Shown here in pieces: positions 7,907 to 16,214 of a stretch of 33,865 nucleotides of DNA. Under the pieces are notes generated by a model that was given only the letters and a program-made list of their open reading frames with translations, did not search any database and was not told where the DNA came from. How positions within the stretch are numbered: position 1 is the stretch's first letter; every line of letters starts with the position of its first letter. Source of the DNA: Thermus scotoductus DSM 8553. Its GTDB lineage: Bacteria; Deinococcota; Deinococci; Deinococcales; Thermaceae. The stretch lies in the NCBI RefSeq assembly GCF_000381045.1, contig NZ_KB905732.1, forward strand, positions 1 to 33,865. Direction: 5' to 3'. Position numbers and translations under genes: made by a program.

Positions 7907-8821
7907 ATGGGCTTCTTTGACCGATTGAAAGCCGGCCTCGCCAAGACGCGGGAAACCCTCCTCAAGGCCATCCCCTGGGGCGGAAGCCCGGAGGAGGTCC
8001 TGGAGGAGCTGGAAATGGCCCTCCTTGCCGCCGACGTGGGCCTCGAGGCCACCGAGGAGCTCCTGGCCGAGGTAAGGGCCTCGGGGCGGAAGGACCTGAA
8101 GGAGGCCGTTAAGGAGAAACTTGTCCAGATGCTGGAGCCGGACGAGCGCCGGGCCACCTTGAGGAAGCTTGGCTTCCGCCCGCAAAACCCCAAGCCCATA
8201 GAACCCCAGGGCCACGTGGTCCTGGTGGTGGGGGTGAACGGGGTGGGCAAGACCACCACCATCGCCAAGCTGGGCCGCTACTACCAAAACCTGGGCAGGA
8301 AGGTCATGTTCTGCGCCGGGGACACCTTCCGGGCCGCCGGGGGAGCCCAGCTTTCCGAGTGGGGCAAGCGGCTTGGCATCCCCGTCATCCAGGGGCCGGA
8401 AGGAGCCGACCCCGCCGCTTTGGCCTTTGATGCGGCAAGCGCCCGGAAAGCCAGGGGCTACGACCTCCTCCTGGTGGACACCGCGGGCCGCCTCCACACC
8501 AAGCACAACCTCATGGAGGAACTCAAGAAGGTGAAGCGGGCCATCGCCAAGGCCGACCCCGAGGAGCCCAAGGAGGTCTGGCTGGTACTGGATGCCGTCA
8601 CCGGGCAAAACGGCCTGGAGCAGGCCAAGCGCTTCCACGAGGCGGTGGGGCTCACCGGGGTCATCGTCACCAAGCTGGACGGCACCGCCAAGGGGGGGGT
8701 CCTCATCCCCATCGTGCGCACCCTCAAGGTGCCCATCAAGTTCATCGGCGTAGGGGAAGGCCCTGACGACCTCCAGCCCTTCGACGCCGAGGCCTTTGTG
8801 GAAGCCCTCCTGGAGGGGTAA
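7907..8821 (+). CDS. ftsY: Signal recognition particle receptor FtsY
   Basis: 304 residues from ATG 7907; a TTG 18 nt upstream is less likely. An N-domain helical bundle (about 1-95) precedes the GTPase domain: G1 GVNGVGKTTT (109-118), the insertion-box region DTFRAAGGAQLSEW, G3 DTAGRLHTKHNL, G4 TKLDGTAKGG and the closing GVGEGPDDLQPF. It receives ribosome-SRP complexes at the membrane. The acidic A-domain of E. coli FtsY is absent, as in Thermus, where the short NG form is the rule. CAAAAT lies 9 nt before the ATG and may be a weak -10. Confidence 0.96.
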   Translation: MGFFDRLKAGLAKTRETLLKAIPWGGSPEEVLEELEMALLAADVGLEATEELLAEVRASGRKDLKEAVKEKLVQMLEPDERRATLRKLGFRPQNPKPIEPQGHVVLVVGVNGVGKTTTIAKLGRYYQNLGRKVMFCAGDTFRAAGGAQLSEWGKRLGIPVIQGPEGADPAALAFDAASARKARGYDLLLVDTAGRLHTKHNLMEELKKVKRAIAKADPEEPKEVWLVLDAVTGQNGLEQAKRFHEAVGLTGVIVTKLDGTAKGGVLIPIVRTLKVPIKFIGVGEGPDDLQPFDAEAFVEALLEG

Positions 8822-8844
8822 TTAACGGGTCTTCAGGCGCTGGC

Positions 8845-8873
8845 TTGCCCGGTGCCAAGGTCGGGATTAGAAT
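8845..8873 (+). promoter_or_regulatory. Promoter of the methylase-nurA-herA operon
   Basis: TTGCCC (8845-8850) and TAGAAT (8868-8873) are separated by exactly 17 nt. The ATG of the methylase is 8 nt after the -10 box and no Shine-Dalgarno sequence is present, so translation is probably leaderless or nearly so. The same -35 hexamer with the same spacing occurs at fadD (20266). Confidence 0.65.
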
Positions 8874-8881
8874 AGTGGCAA

Positions 8882-11800
8882 ATGAGCCCTTCCAGGGAAG
8901 AAGTTGTTGCCCACTACGCTGACAGGCTTCACCAAGTTCTTCAGAAAACCATAGCGCAGAACCCCAACGAGGCTGAGTTCCGAAGAGCGGTAGAGCCTCT
9001 ATTGGAGGAGTTTTTACGGGAAATGGGCCTCGAGCCCCTAGCCCGAGCAGAGTACACCTTAGCACAGGGACGGGCCGATGCCATCTTTAATCGCTTGGTC
9101 ATCGAGTACGAGCGCCCCGGTGTCCTCAAGCCCAAGCCAGACGCCGCCACACGGCATGCGGTGCAACAGGTTAAGGATTACCTGTCCGGCATCGCCCAGA
9201 GGGAGCGGCATGCCAAGGAACGCCTAGCAGGTGTGGCGTTTGACGGGCGCTATTTGATCTTCGTCCGGCACATGGGGGAAAGGTGGGTGGAGGAACCTCC
9301 CGTGGAGGCCAATCCCCACTCGCTCAAGCGCTTCCTCACCTGGCTTGCGGGCTTGGCTTCGGGGATTGCCCTGACCTCGGAAAACCTCAACCGGGACTTC
9401 AGCATAGAGCAATTGCGCACCCAAACCATCCTCCGTGGGCTTTACCAAGCTTTGGAAAAGGCCCTGGCGGAAGAGGGTCTGGTCCGCCAGCTCTTTGAGC
9501 AATGGCGCATCTTCTTCAGCGAGGCCATAGACTACTCCGAAACCTTTGGCGGGCGCAAGTTGGAACCGCTTAAAAAATGGGTGCGCAAAGCAGGTCTCAA
9601 CATCCAAACCCCAGAAGAAGCCGAGCGTTTCTTCTTCGTCCTCCACACGTACTTCGCCCTATTGGCCAAGCTGCTCGCCTGGCTGGCCCTTTCCCGCCAC
9701 ATGGGGGTTAGGCTGGGAGCCCCGGTGTTCTCTGCCCTTGCTGCTGCAGACGGGGAAACCCTGCAGAAGAGGCTTGGGGAGATGGAGTCGGGAGGCATAT
9801 TCCGGCAGTACGGCATCCTCAACCTTCTGGAGGGGGATTTCTTCGCCTGGTACCTTCACGCCTGGAGCAGCGAGGTGGAGCGTGCCCTCCGTGACCTCAT
9901 CGAACGCCTAGATGAGTACGACCCCACCACCCTCTCCCTCTTCCCCGAGGAAACCCGGGACCTTTTCAAAAAGCTTTACCACTACCTCTTGCCCCGGGAA
10001 ATCCGCCACAACCTGGGGGAGTACTACACCCCAGACTGGCTGGCTTGGCGCCTCCTGGTGCAGCTGGACAATACCTTCTTCGCCGGAACCCCCTCGCCCA
10101 ATGACGAAAAGTTGCGCCAGAAGCTCCTTGGGACCCGGTTTTTAGACCCCGCATGCGGATCCGGTACCTTCTTGGTCCTTGTCATCGGAAGGATGCTGGA
10201 GCTCGGGCGGTTGCTTATGGTTCCGGAGAGGGACCTTTTAGAGGCAATTCTAAAAAATGTGGTGGGTTTCGATCTGAACCCTCTAGCTGTCCTCACAGCC
10301 CGGGTGAACTATCTCCTGGCCATTGCCGATCTCCTTCAGTACCGCCAAGGGGATATCACCATCCCTATTTACCTGGCCGACTCCGTTCGCACGCCTGCCG
10401 AGGGGCAGGACCTTTTCAACCAGGGTATCTACCTCTTCCCCACCGCTGTGGGGGAGTTTCAGGTGCCGGGGGTGCTGGTCGCTACCCCAAAACGCTTCGA
10501 TCGCTTTTGTGAGATTTTGGAAGACAGTATACGCTCCGAGCTGGATGCAAAGGCCTTCCTGGAGAGAACACGAAGGGAACTGGCCCTCGAGGACAACGGA
10601 TGGGATGCCCACGCCCGTGGGTTGACCAAAGACCTTTATGAAAAACTTCTGGATCTCCACAGGAGAGGCCTCAACGGGCTCTGGGCGCGGCTTCTCAAGA
10701 ACAACTTCGCTCCCCTCACCGTGGGACAGTTTGACTACGTCATGGGCAACCCGCCTTGGATTAACTGGGAACACCTGCCTGACGAATATAGGGAAAGCAT
10801 CAAGGACCTTTGGCTCCGTTACCGGATAGCTGGCTCCTTCAAAGGTGGGCGACCCCGCCTAGGAGCAGTCAAAGTGGACATCTCTGCCCTGATGACCTAC
10901 GTAACGGCTGACAAGCTACTCAAAAGCAGCGGCAAGTTGGGTTTTGTTATCACCCAGTCACTCCTGAAAACGGCGGGTGCCGGAGCCGGGTTCCGACGGT
11001 TCAGCATCCCTGGCAAAAACGGCAAGGAAATCCCCCTTCGTGTCCTGCACGTGGATGACATGGTGAACCTCAACCCCTTCGAGGGTGCCTCCAACCGCAC
11101 GGCGGTGATGGTGTTAGAGAAAGGCAAGCCAACGACTTATCCCGTACCCTACACGGTCTGGCGCAAAAAGAAAGGCGCCCGCTTCACCTACGAAAGCACC
11201 CTCGATGAAGTACAAGCCGCCACCCGCCGGCTCCAGTTCCAGGCCGAGCCCGTGGACCCGAACGACCCCACCTCCCCCTGGCTCACCGCCCGCCCGAAGG
11301 CACTCAAGGCTGCGCGCAAAATCATGGGCCGTTCCGATTATGAAGCCCACGCTGGAGTTTGCACCTGGGCAAACGCCGTCTACTGGGTCGAACCGGTGCT
11401 GAAGCGCCCCGATGGGCTTTGGGTGATACGCAACCTGACCGAAGGTGCCAAGGTCAAGGTGGACGAGGTGACCGAGCTGATTGAGCCTGATTTGCTTTAC
11501 CCCCTCCTGCGCGGGCGGGACGTCCAGCGCTGGCGGGCGGAACCCTCGGCGTGGATTATCGTGCCGCAAGACCCAACTAACCCAACCCGCGCCTATCCTG
11601 AAGCGAAGTTACAAGCGGATTACCCCAAGACTTACAGCTACCTCAAGCGGTTTGAAGAGGTACTACGTAATCGGAGTGGCTTTAAGCAAATCCTCTCCAA
11701 GCGTGAGACAGAGTTTTACGGCGTCATGGACATCGGCAACTACACCTTCGCCCCGTGGAAGGTGGTGTGGCGCGGCCAAGTTGCTCCTCACCTTGTTGCT

Positions 11801-12193
11801 GCCGTAACCTCAACCCTTGACGGCAAAGTCATTGTGCCTGATCAAACAGTGTACTTGGCATCCTTCAAAGAACCAGCACCAGCGCATTTCCTTTGCGCGT
11901 GTCTCGACTCGTCCCCCATTCGCTTGACGTACGCAATGCACGGTTACAAACATGTCACCATGGATGTCATTAAGCACATCCGCATCCCGCGCTACGACTC
12001 GTCGGACCCAGTGCATCGGCGGCTTTCGGAGTTATCAGAAGAAGCGCACGAGGCAGCCAAAACGGGAAACGTGCAGAAGGTGGCTGAGCTGGAGGCAGAT
12101 ATTGACAAAGAAGCCGCCAAGCTCTGGGGGCTGACGCCGGAGGAACTAAAGGAGATACAGGAAAGCCTCCGCGAACTCGGAAACACGCAGTGA
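8882..12193 (+). CDS. Large N6-adenine DNA methyltransferase with nuclease-like N-terminus (type IIG / PglX-like)
   Basis: 1103 residues. The first ~150 residues contain EYTLAQGRADAIFNRLVIEY (57-76, with D66, E75, E77), which looks like a PD-(D/E)XK core, although the usual ExK lysine is replaced by glutamate. A helical spacer (about 150-400) leads to the methyltransferase domain: FLDPACGSGTF (420-430, AdoMet binding), GFDLNPLAVLTARVNYLL, and catalytic GNPPW (622-626). The rest includes a TaqI/Eco57I-like target-recognition region, with LLRGRDVQRW near 875-884. It probably methylates adenine in a specific site; whether it also cuts is unclear. It is first in an operon with NurA- and HerA-like genes. 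G+C is visibly lower than in neighbours (28 of 60 in 11641-11700), suggesting acquisition. Confidence 0.85.
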   Translation: MSPSREEVVAHYADRLHQVLQKTIAQNPNEAEFRRAVEPLLEEFLREMGLEPLARAEYTLAQGRADAIFNRLVIEYERPGVLKPKPDAATRHAVQQVKDYLSGIAQRERHAKERLAGVAFDGRYLIFVRHMGERWVEEPPVEANPHSLKRFLTWLAGLASGIALTSENLNRDFSIEQLRTQTILRGLYQALEKALAEEGLVRQLFEQWRIFFSEAIDYSETFGGRKLEPLKKWVRKAGLNIQTPEEAERFFFVLHTYFALLAKLLAWLALSRHMGVRLGAPVFSALAAADGETLQKRLGEMESGGIFRQYGILNLLEGDFFAWYLHAWSSEVERALRDLIERLDEYDPTTLSLFPEETRDLFKKLYHYLLPREIRHNLGEYYTPDWLAWRLLVQLDNTFFAGTPSPNDEKLRQKLLGTRFLDPACGSGTFLVLVIGRMLELGRLLMVPERDLLEAILKNVVGFDLNPLAVLTARVNYLLAIADLLQYRQGDITIPIYLADSVRTPAEGQDLFNQGIYLFPTAVGEFQVPGVLVATPKRFDRFCEILEDSIRSELDAKAFLERTRRELALEDNGWDAHARGLTKDLYEKLLDLHRRGLNGLWARLLKNNFAPLTVGQFDYVMGNPPWINWEHLPDEYRESIKDLWLRYRIAGSFKGGRPRLGAVKVDISALMTYVTADKLLKSSGKLGFVITQSLLKTAGAGAGFRRFSIPGKNGKEIPLRVLHVDDMVNLNPFEGASNRTAVMVLEKGKPTTYPVPYTVWRKKKGARFTYESTLDEVQAATRRLQFQAEPVDPNDPTSPWLTARPKALKAARKIMGRSDYEAHAGVCTWANAVYWVEPVLKRPDGLWVIRNLTEGAKVKVDEVTELIEPDLLYPLLRGRDVQRWRAEPSAWIIVPQDPTNPTRAYPEAKLQADYPKTYSYLKRFEEVLRNRSGFKQILSKRETEFYGVMDIGNYTFAPWKVVWRGQVAPHLVAAVTSTLDGKVIVPDQTVYLASFKEPAPAHFLCACLDSSPIRLTYAMHGYKHVTMDVIKHIRIPRYDSSDPVHRRLSELSEEAHEAAKTGNVQKVAELEADIDKEAAKLWGLTPEELKEIQESLRELGNTQ

Positions 12194-12203
12194 TAGAGGA
12201 GGT

Positions 12204-13334
12204 ATGAAGCCCCTAAAGAGCCTTCGGGAAATCCTGGCAACCCTAGCCCGTGAAGCGGAAGTGCTATCCGCCGTGGGTGGGGCAGTAGAGGATTTGGAGC
12301 GCCCCGACTTTGAGGAGCGAGAGGACCAGGCTCTCAGCGAGGAGGAGCGCGTCTTCGACACCATCTTTGAGAAAAGCCAGGATGGAACCCGCCCTCCCCT
12401 CTACCGCCCCACCCAACCCCTAACCCGACACGACAGGCACCTTTTCCGTTACTTTTTGGATGGCTCCTTCCGTTCCTACTTCCTGGGCACTCTCCTCGAA
12501 CTCGAGCGGGAAACCCCCGTTCACTTTGCCCAAATCGGGGCCTGTGTGCTTCGCCGCGAGGATAATGGCTCGGTGCGGCGGGAAGTTTTAGAGATACGGA
12601 ACCTCCTCCTTGCGGGTAGAAAGCGTCTCTCTCCTGAGCTGTGGGATACATTGAAAAACGCCGCCAAGACGGCAGGTATAAGGCTTGTGGATTTGGAAGA
12701 ACGGGACATCGTGTCTCGTGTGCTTTCCGACTTTGACCTTCGCAATAAGGCAGCGGGTAAGGTGCGATTTGAGATGCACAACTTAGAAGCCGAGCTCATC
12801 AGGGAAGTTCTACCCCGACTAGCGATGGACCGTTGGCTGGTAGTAGACGGTTCCCTTCAGTTTCAACCCACCCTCAACGACTTAAGCCAGAAAGACGGAA
12901 TACAACCCGTGCTGGGTGTGGCCAAAAACTTCCGTAAGGATCCTCAGTTCATCTTTGGACGAGGGCCCCGGAGCGAGCGCCGCTCCATCTACAAACTCCT
13001 TGCTGAACTGGAACCCTATCACCGCACCGCCGCCTATAGCGCCCGGCAGGGCAAACTGGTCTTCTGGTACGTCCGGTTGCGGGAGCAAACCCAAATGGAC
13101 TACCCCCTTATGGGGGTGGTTAAGGCTGAGCTGGTCAACCCCTCCCAGGAGCCGGTACCCTCGGAGTTGATTGACCTGTTATCCCGTGCCCTGGTGGCGG
13201 AAAGGAGCGTTACCCCCCACGGTCAAGACCGTCGGTGGCATGCCCATCTGTATCCTATCTTTCTAGCCGAGCGGGCCATCAAGGAAAGCCTGGTGTCCCG
13301 GGAAGTAGTGCAACAGTTTCTGAAATGGAGGTGA
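12204..13334 (+). CDS. NurA-like nuclease domain protein
   Basis: 376 residues starting 10 nt after the methylase, with GAGGAGGT before the ATG. The pattern fits the NurA fold: YFLDGSFRSYF (D86) as the first acidic motif, WLVVDGSLQF (D215) as the second, GVAKNFRKDP (K241), WYVRLREQ (about 288-295), and a C-terminal WHAHLYPIFLAERA (about 345-358). NurA nucleases are RNase-H-like, Mn-dependent, and work with HerA to resect DNA ends in archaea. Here the HerA-like partner is the next gene (3-nt gap), which strongly supports the assignment even though similarity is by motif only. The linkage to a methylase suggests a role against foreign DNA or at modified sites; that is inference. Confidence 0.65.
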   Translation: MKPLKSLREILATLAREAEVLSAVGGAVEDLERPDFEEREDQALSEEERVFDTIFEKSQDGTRPPLYRPTQPLTRHDRHLFRYFLDGSFRSYFLGTLLELERETPVHFAQIGACVLRREDNGSVRREVLEIRNLLLAGRKRLSPELWDTLKNAAKTAGIRLVDLEERDIVSRVLSDFDLRNKAAGKVRFEMHNLEAELIREVLPRLAMDRWLVVDGSLQFQPTLNDLSQKDGIQPVLGVAKNFRKDPQFIFGRGPRSERRSIYKLLAELEPYHRTAAYSARQGKLVFWYVRLREQTQMDYPLMGVVKAELVNPSQEPVPSELIDLLSRALVAERSVTPHGQDRRWHAHLYPIFLAERAIKESLVSREVVQQFLKWR

Positions 13335-13337
13335 GCT

Positions 13338-15026
13338 ATGCCTGAACCCATCGAACGCCCGGTAATAGGCCTCTCCTCGGCCACCACCAACCAGCCTAAC
13401 TCCTCCGACGAGTTCCACTTCTGGCTGGCACCGGAGGTGATCGTCAACCCCTTCGACATCGTGGAAGCCGAGCAGGTGGCTCCCGGAGGCGAAAAAAGCC
13501 GCACCTTTGGCATCGTAACTACCTTGGAACACACCACCGATGCCCCAAGCCACCTCTCCAACTACATCTCCAACGACTTCGGCCAGGTGTCCACCGAACC
13601 CAATACTCTCCGCCAGGGCACCACTATTGCCCGGGTGGCCGTGCTTTCCAACGACCAGGACATCTACATGCCGGTGATGAACGACCGGCCCGTGCGCTTT
13701 GCTGACGAGAGCGGGATCCATGTTGCCCTGGGCATAGACCAGGTGCCGGAGCGTTACCGGGTTCCCGCCGGACTGATCAGGATGTCCAACGGCACCCAGG
13801 CGGTAGTCTATCTAGATAGCCGCTATATCCTAGGGCCTGAGGGCGCGCACGTGAACATAAGCGGCATCTCGGGCCTGGCCACAAAAACCTCCTACGCCAT
13901 CTTCCTCATCCAGTCCATCCTGCAAAAGGTGGAAAACCGAGACCGCATAGGGGTCATCATCCTTAACGTCAAGCACGGCGACCTTCTTTCCATCGACCAG
14001 CCGCCCCCCAAGGGCCTGGAGCCGGAACAGCATGAGCTTTGGGAAAGACTGGGCCTTATCCCCAAGCCCTTCAGCAACGTACGCTACCTTCTTCCCTACG
14101 GTAAAGACACCCCCACCACAGGCCGGCCCAACAGCTTCCGCCTTCCCGAACGCAACTGGTTCCTGTACGCTTACTCCTTGCAGGATACCTACAACAAGCT
14201 GGATCTCCTCCTCTCCAACATCCCCGACCCCTGGGACACCGTGGGCGCCCTCATCGGGGAGATCACCCAAGGCCTTTCCGACCCCAGAACGGGGCAATGG
14301 GGACCGTCGGGAAAGTGGAAGGGCGTGCAAGACTGGCAAACCCTGCTCAACGGCGAGCCCCTTGTCAAGGATGGGCAAGCCCAGCCGGTAGGGGACGTGC
14401 GTGCCCAATCGGTGGCCCGGTTTAGGCGGCTACTCCGCCGCATCGTCCAGACCCGTCAAACAGGAATCTTCATTCCTCAGCGCCCAAGGCACGTCAAAAA
14501 CCTAAGCGAGGAAATCGCTAAGATCCGGGGTGGGGAAACCATTGTGGTGGACATCGCTCGCCTAGCGGACGACGAGCAGACCCTGGTCTTTGGCGATATC
14601 CTGCGCACCATCTACAACCTCTATGCGGAGGAAGGTAGCGAGCGCGAAGACTTGCCGGAAAAGGTCATCATCTTCGTAGACGAGCTTAACAAGTACGCTC
14701 CTGCACGGGAGAAGGAATCGCCCATCCTGGAACAGGTCCTGGACATCGCCGAACGGGGCCGGTCCTTGGGGGTGGTCCTGTTTGGAGCAGAGCAGTTCAT
14801 GAGTGCGGTGCACGAACGGGTAGCGGGCAACTCCGCCACTTTGGTCCTCGGGCGAAGCGGCTCCGCCGAGCTTTCCTCCTCCGTTTACCGGTTCCTGGAC
14901 CCCGCCATTAAGGCCAACATCTCTCGCCTGCAAAAGGGCGAGCTAATCCTAAGCCACGCCACCTTCCGGCAGCCGGTTAAAATCTCCTTCCCCAAGCCCG
15001 CCTATTTGCAAGAAGGTGCCACCTAG
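13338..15026 (+). CDS. HerA/FtsK-superfamily ATPase with variant Walker A
   Basis: 562 residues. An N-terminal beta-rich region (about 1-150, GLSSATTNQP ... TFGIVTTLEH) resembles the HAS-barrel of HerA. The ATPase domain follows. Walker A reads GISGLATKTS (176-185): compared with HerA GxxGSGKS it has one extra residue, and the glycine before the lysine is T182. Walker B is IIFVDELN (D448, E449). The sensor-like region GVVLFGAEQF and the terminal strands ending PVKISFPKPAY match DUF87/HerA proteins. HerA hexamers translocate DNA and feed NurA. Third gene of the operon, GGAGGT upstream. No gene of the cassette follows: dsbB has its own promoter. Confidence 0.75.
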   Translation: MPEPIERPVIGLSSATTNQPNSSDEFHFWLAPEVIVNPFDIVEAEQVAPGGEKSRTFGIVTTLEHTTDAPSHLSNYISNDFGQVSTEPNTLRQGTTIARVAVLSNDQDIYMPVMNDRPVRFADESGIHVALGIDQVPERYRVPAGLIRMSNGTQAVVYLDSRYILGPEGAHVNISGISGLATKTSYAIFLIQSILQKVENRDRIGVIILNVKHGDLLSIDQPPPKGLEPEQHELWERLGLIPKPFSNVRYLLPYGKDTPTTGRPNSFRLPERNWFLYAYSLQDTYNKLDLLLSNIPDPWDTVGALIGEITQGLSDPRTGQWGPSGKWKGVQDWQTLLNGEPLVKDGQAQPVGDVRAQSVARFRRLLRRIVQTRQTGIFIPQRPRHVKNLSEEIAKIRGGETIVVDIARLADDEQTLVFGDILRTIYNLYAEEGSEREDLPEKVIIFVDELNKYAPAREKESPILEQVLDIAERGRSLGVVLFGAEQFMSAVHERVAGNSATLVLGRSGSAELSSSVYRFLDPAIKANISRLQKGELILSHATFRQPVKISFPKPAYLQEGAT

Positions 15027-15042
15027 AAATAGGGCTCTCTCC

Positions 15043-15071
15043 TAGGCACCAGGGTGGGCAGACGGTATGCT
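15043..15071 (+). promoter_or_regulatory. Leaderless-type promoter of the dsbB-like gene
   Basis: TAGGCA (15043-15048), a 17-nt spacer and TATGCT (15066-15071), then 6 nt to the ATG at 15078. No Shine-Dalgarno sequence lies in the 6-nt gap (CTCCCC), which supports leaderless initiation and fixes the start codon. Confidence 0.6.
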
Positions 15072-15077
15072 CTCCCC

Positions 15078-15497
15078 ATGAACCGCGCTCCGCTTGCACC
15101 CGTCGTACTCGCCTTCGCCTGGGTGGTGGCCCTGGTGGCCACCTTGGGAAGCCTCTACTATTCCGAGGTGCGGCTTTTCCTGCCCTGCGAACTATGCTGG
15201 TACCAGCGGATCTTCATGTATCCCCAAGCGGTCCTACTGGGCATAGCCCTTTGGCGGCAGGACTTCTCGGTATGGCCCTATAGCCTCGCCCTTTCCCTCA
15301 TCGGGGGTAGCTTCAGCAGCCTGCACCTCTTGCAGCAAAACTTCCCCGACCTCTTCACCCTGGCCTGCAAGCCCCCGGTGCCCTGCTCCGTGGAGTACAT
15401 TCCCCAGTTCCCCATCCCCTTGCAGGCCCTGATCGCCTTCCTCCTCATCGCCCTCAGCATGGGGCTTTTGGCCCGAGAGGCCCGTCAAAGGGGGTAG
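15078..15497 (+). CDS. DsbB/BdbC-type disulfide bond formation membrane protein
   Basis: 139 residues with four transmembrane segments (about 7-28, 42-60, 65-85, 112-132). The redox motif CELCWYQR (C37, C40) lies at the start of the second helix and a second pair, C97 and C103, lies in the loop between helices three and four, exactly as in DsbB/BdbC. It reoxidises a periplasmic thiol oxidoreductase and passes electrons to quinone. The short form matches BdbC rather than E. coli DsbB. The DsbA-like partner is not in the window. The last 13 nt overlap the convergent gene on the other strand. Confidence 0.88.
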   Translation: MNRAPLAPVVLAFAWVVALVATLGSLYYSEVRLFLPCELCWYQRIFMYPQAVLLGIALWRQDFSVWPYSLALSLIGGSFSSLHLLQQNFPDLFTLACKPPVPCSVEYIPQFPIPLQALIAFLLIALSMGLLAREARQRG

Positions 15498-16210
15498 CCG
15501 AGCCCCTCGAGGACCGCCCTTACCCTAAAGCCCAGAAGGTCCTCCGGGGGGTGAACTATCTGCACCCTCTCCCAGACCCCCCGGTCCAGGGGGGAAAAAG
15601 CCACCAGGGCGTGGAAGGGGTGGAGAAGATCCAGGCTAAGCCGCCCACCCGCGTAGAGGATCAGGTCCGTCTTGAGGGACAGGGCCCTGGCCTCCTCCGG
15701 CCTCAAGGCCACGTGCCCCCGGGCCCGCTCCGGCAGGCGGGCCAAAAAGCTATCCCCCTCGGCGAAGCTTTTCGCCACCACGGAAACCTGGGCCAAAGGC
15801 CTCAGGAAAGGAGCCAAAGAAGGCCTTAAAGGACCGAGCCAAAGCCCCTTGGCCCCGGGGAAGTGGGTGGAAAGGAACCGCTCCAGGGCCACCCCTTCCG
15901 TGTACTGCCCCATCAGCCCCCCCACCCGGGGGACCACCAGGTCCAAAAGCCCTGCCTCCAGGGCCTCCGCCTCCAGGGAAAGGCTTGGGGCCAGGTCCTT
16001 GGGAGGCGGCAGGGCCTCCGCCAGCACCGCCCCGGCCAGGCCCAAAGGGGCCAGGCAGGGGAAGAGGGCAAAGGGATCCTGGGCCTCCACGGGATAGGGG
16101 AAAAGGGGAAGCCTGGCCGTGGCCACCTCGGCCACCAGCCGGTCAAAGAGGGGGGAAGGGACCTTGTAGAGAAAAGCCAGGGGACGGGCCTTGTGGTACT
16201 CGGGCCGCAT
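15485..16210 (-). CDS. Degenerate shikimate-dehydrogenase-like protein
   Basis: 241 residues. No family is certain, but the order of segments follows AroE: DPFALFPCLAPLGLAGAVL (where AroE has its DF..L...GF.G.NVT region), ALPPPK (NVTxPxK), SLEAEALEAGLLDLVVP (EA..iGAvNT), GLMGQYTEGVALERFL (G.NTDg.Gf...L), then GAKGLWLGPLRPSLAPFL where the NADP-binding GxGG should be. The NTD active-site residues read YTE and the GxGGxA nucleotide motif is missing, so dehydrogenase activity is doubtful. It begins 4 nt after the uvrD stop on the same strand and is probably co-transcribed. It may be a non-enzymatic paralogue; a chance resemblance is possible. Confidence 0.5.
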   Translation of the reverse strand: MRPEYHKARPLAFLYKVPSPLFDRLVAEVATARLPLFPYPVEAQDPFALFPCLAPLGLAGAVLAEALPPPKDLAPSLSLEAEALEAGLLDLVVPRVGGLMGQYTEGVALERFLSTHFPGAKGLWLGPLRPSLAPFLRPLAQVSVVAKSFAEGDSFLARLPERARGHVALRPEEARALSLKTDLILYAGGRLSLDLLHPFHALVAFSPLDRGVWERVQIVHPPEDLLGFRVRAVLEGLGYPL

Positions 16211-16214
16211 GCCT

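Noticed and set aside
7321-8638. Minus-strand frames of 315 and 266 codons over the exported-protein gene and ftsY
   Set aside because: They are opposite-strand shadows; the plus-strand products have a signal peptide and all SRP GTPase motifs respectively.
8882-15026. BREX or DISARM locus
   Set aside because: The methylase resembles PglX, but there is no PglZ phosphatase, BrxC/PglY ATPase, Lon-like protease or DrmA helicase; only NurA-like and HerA-like partners are present.
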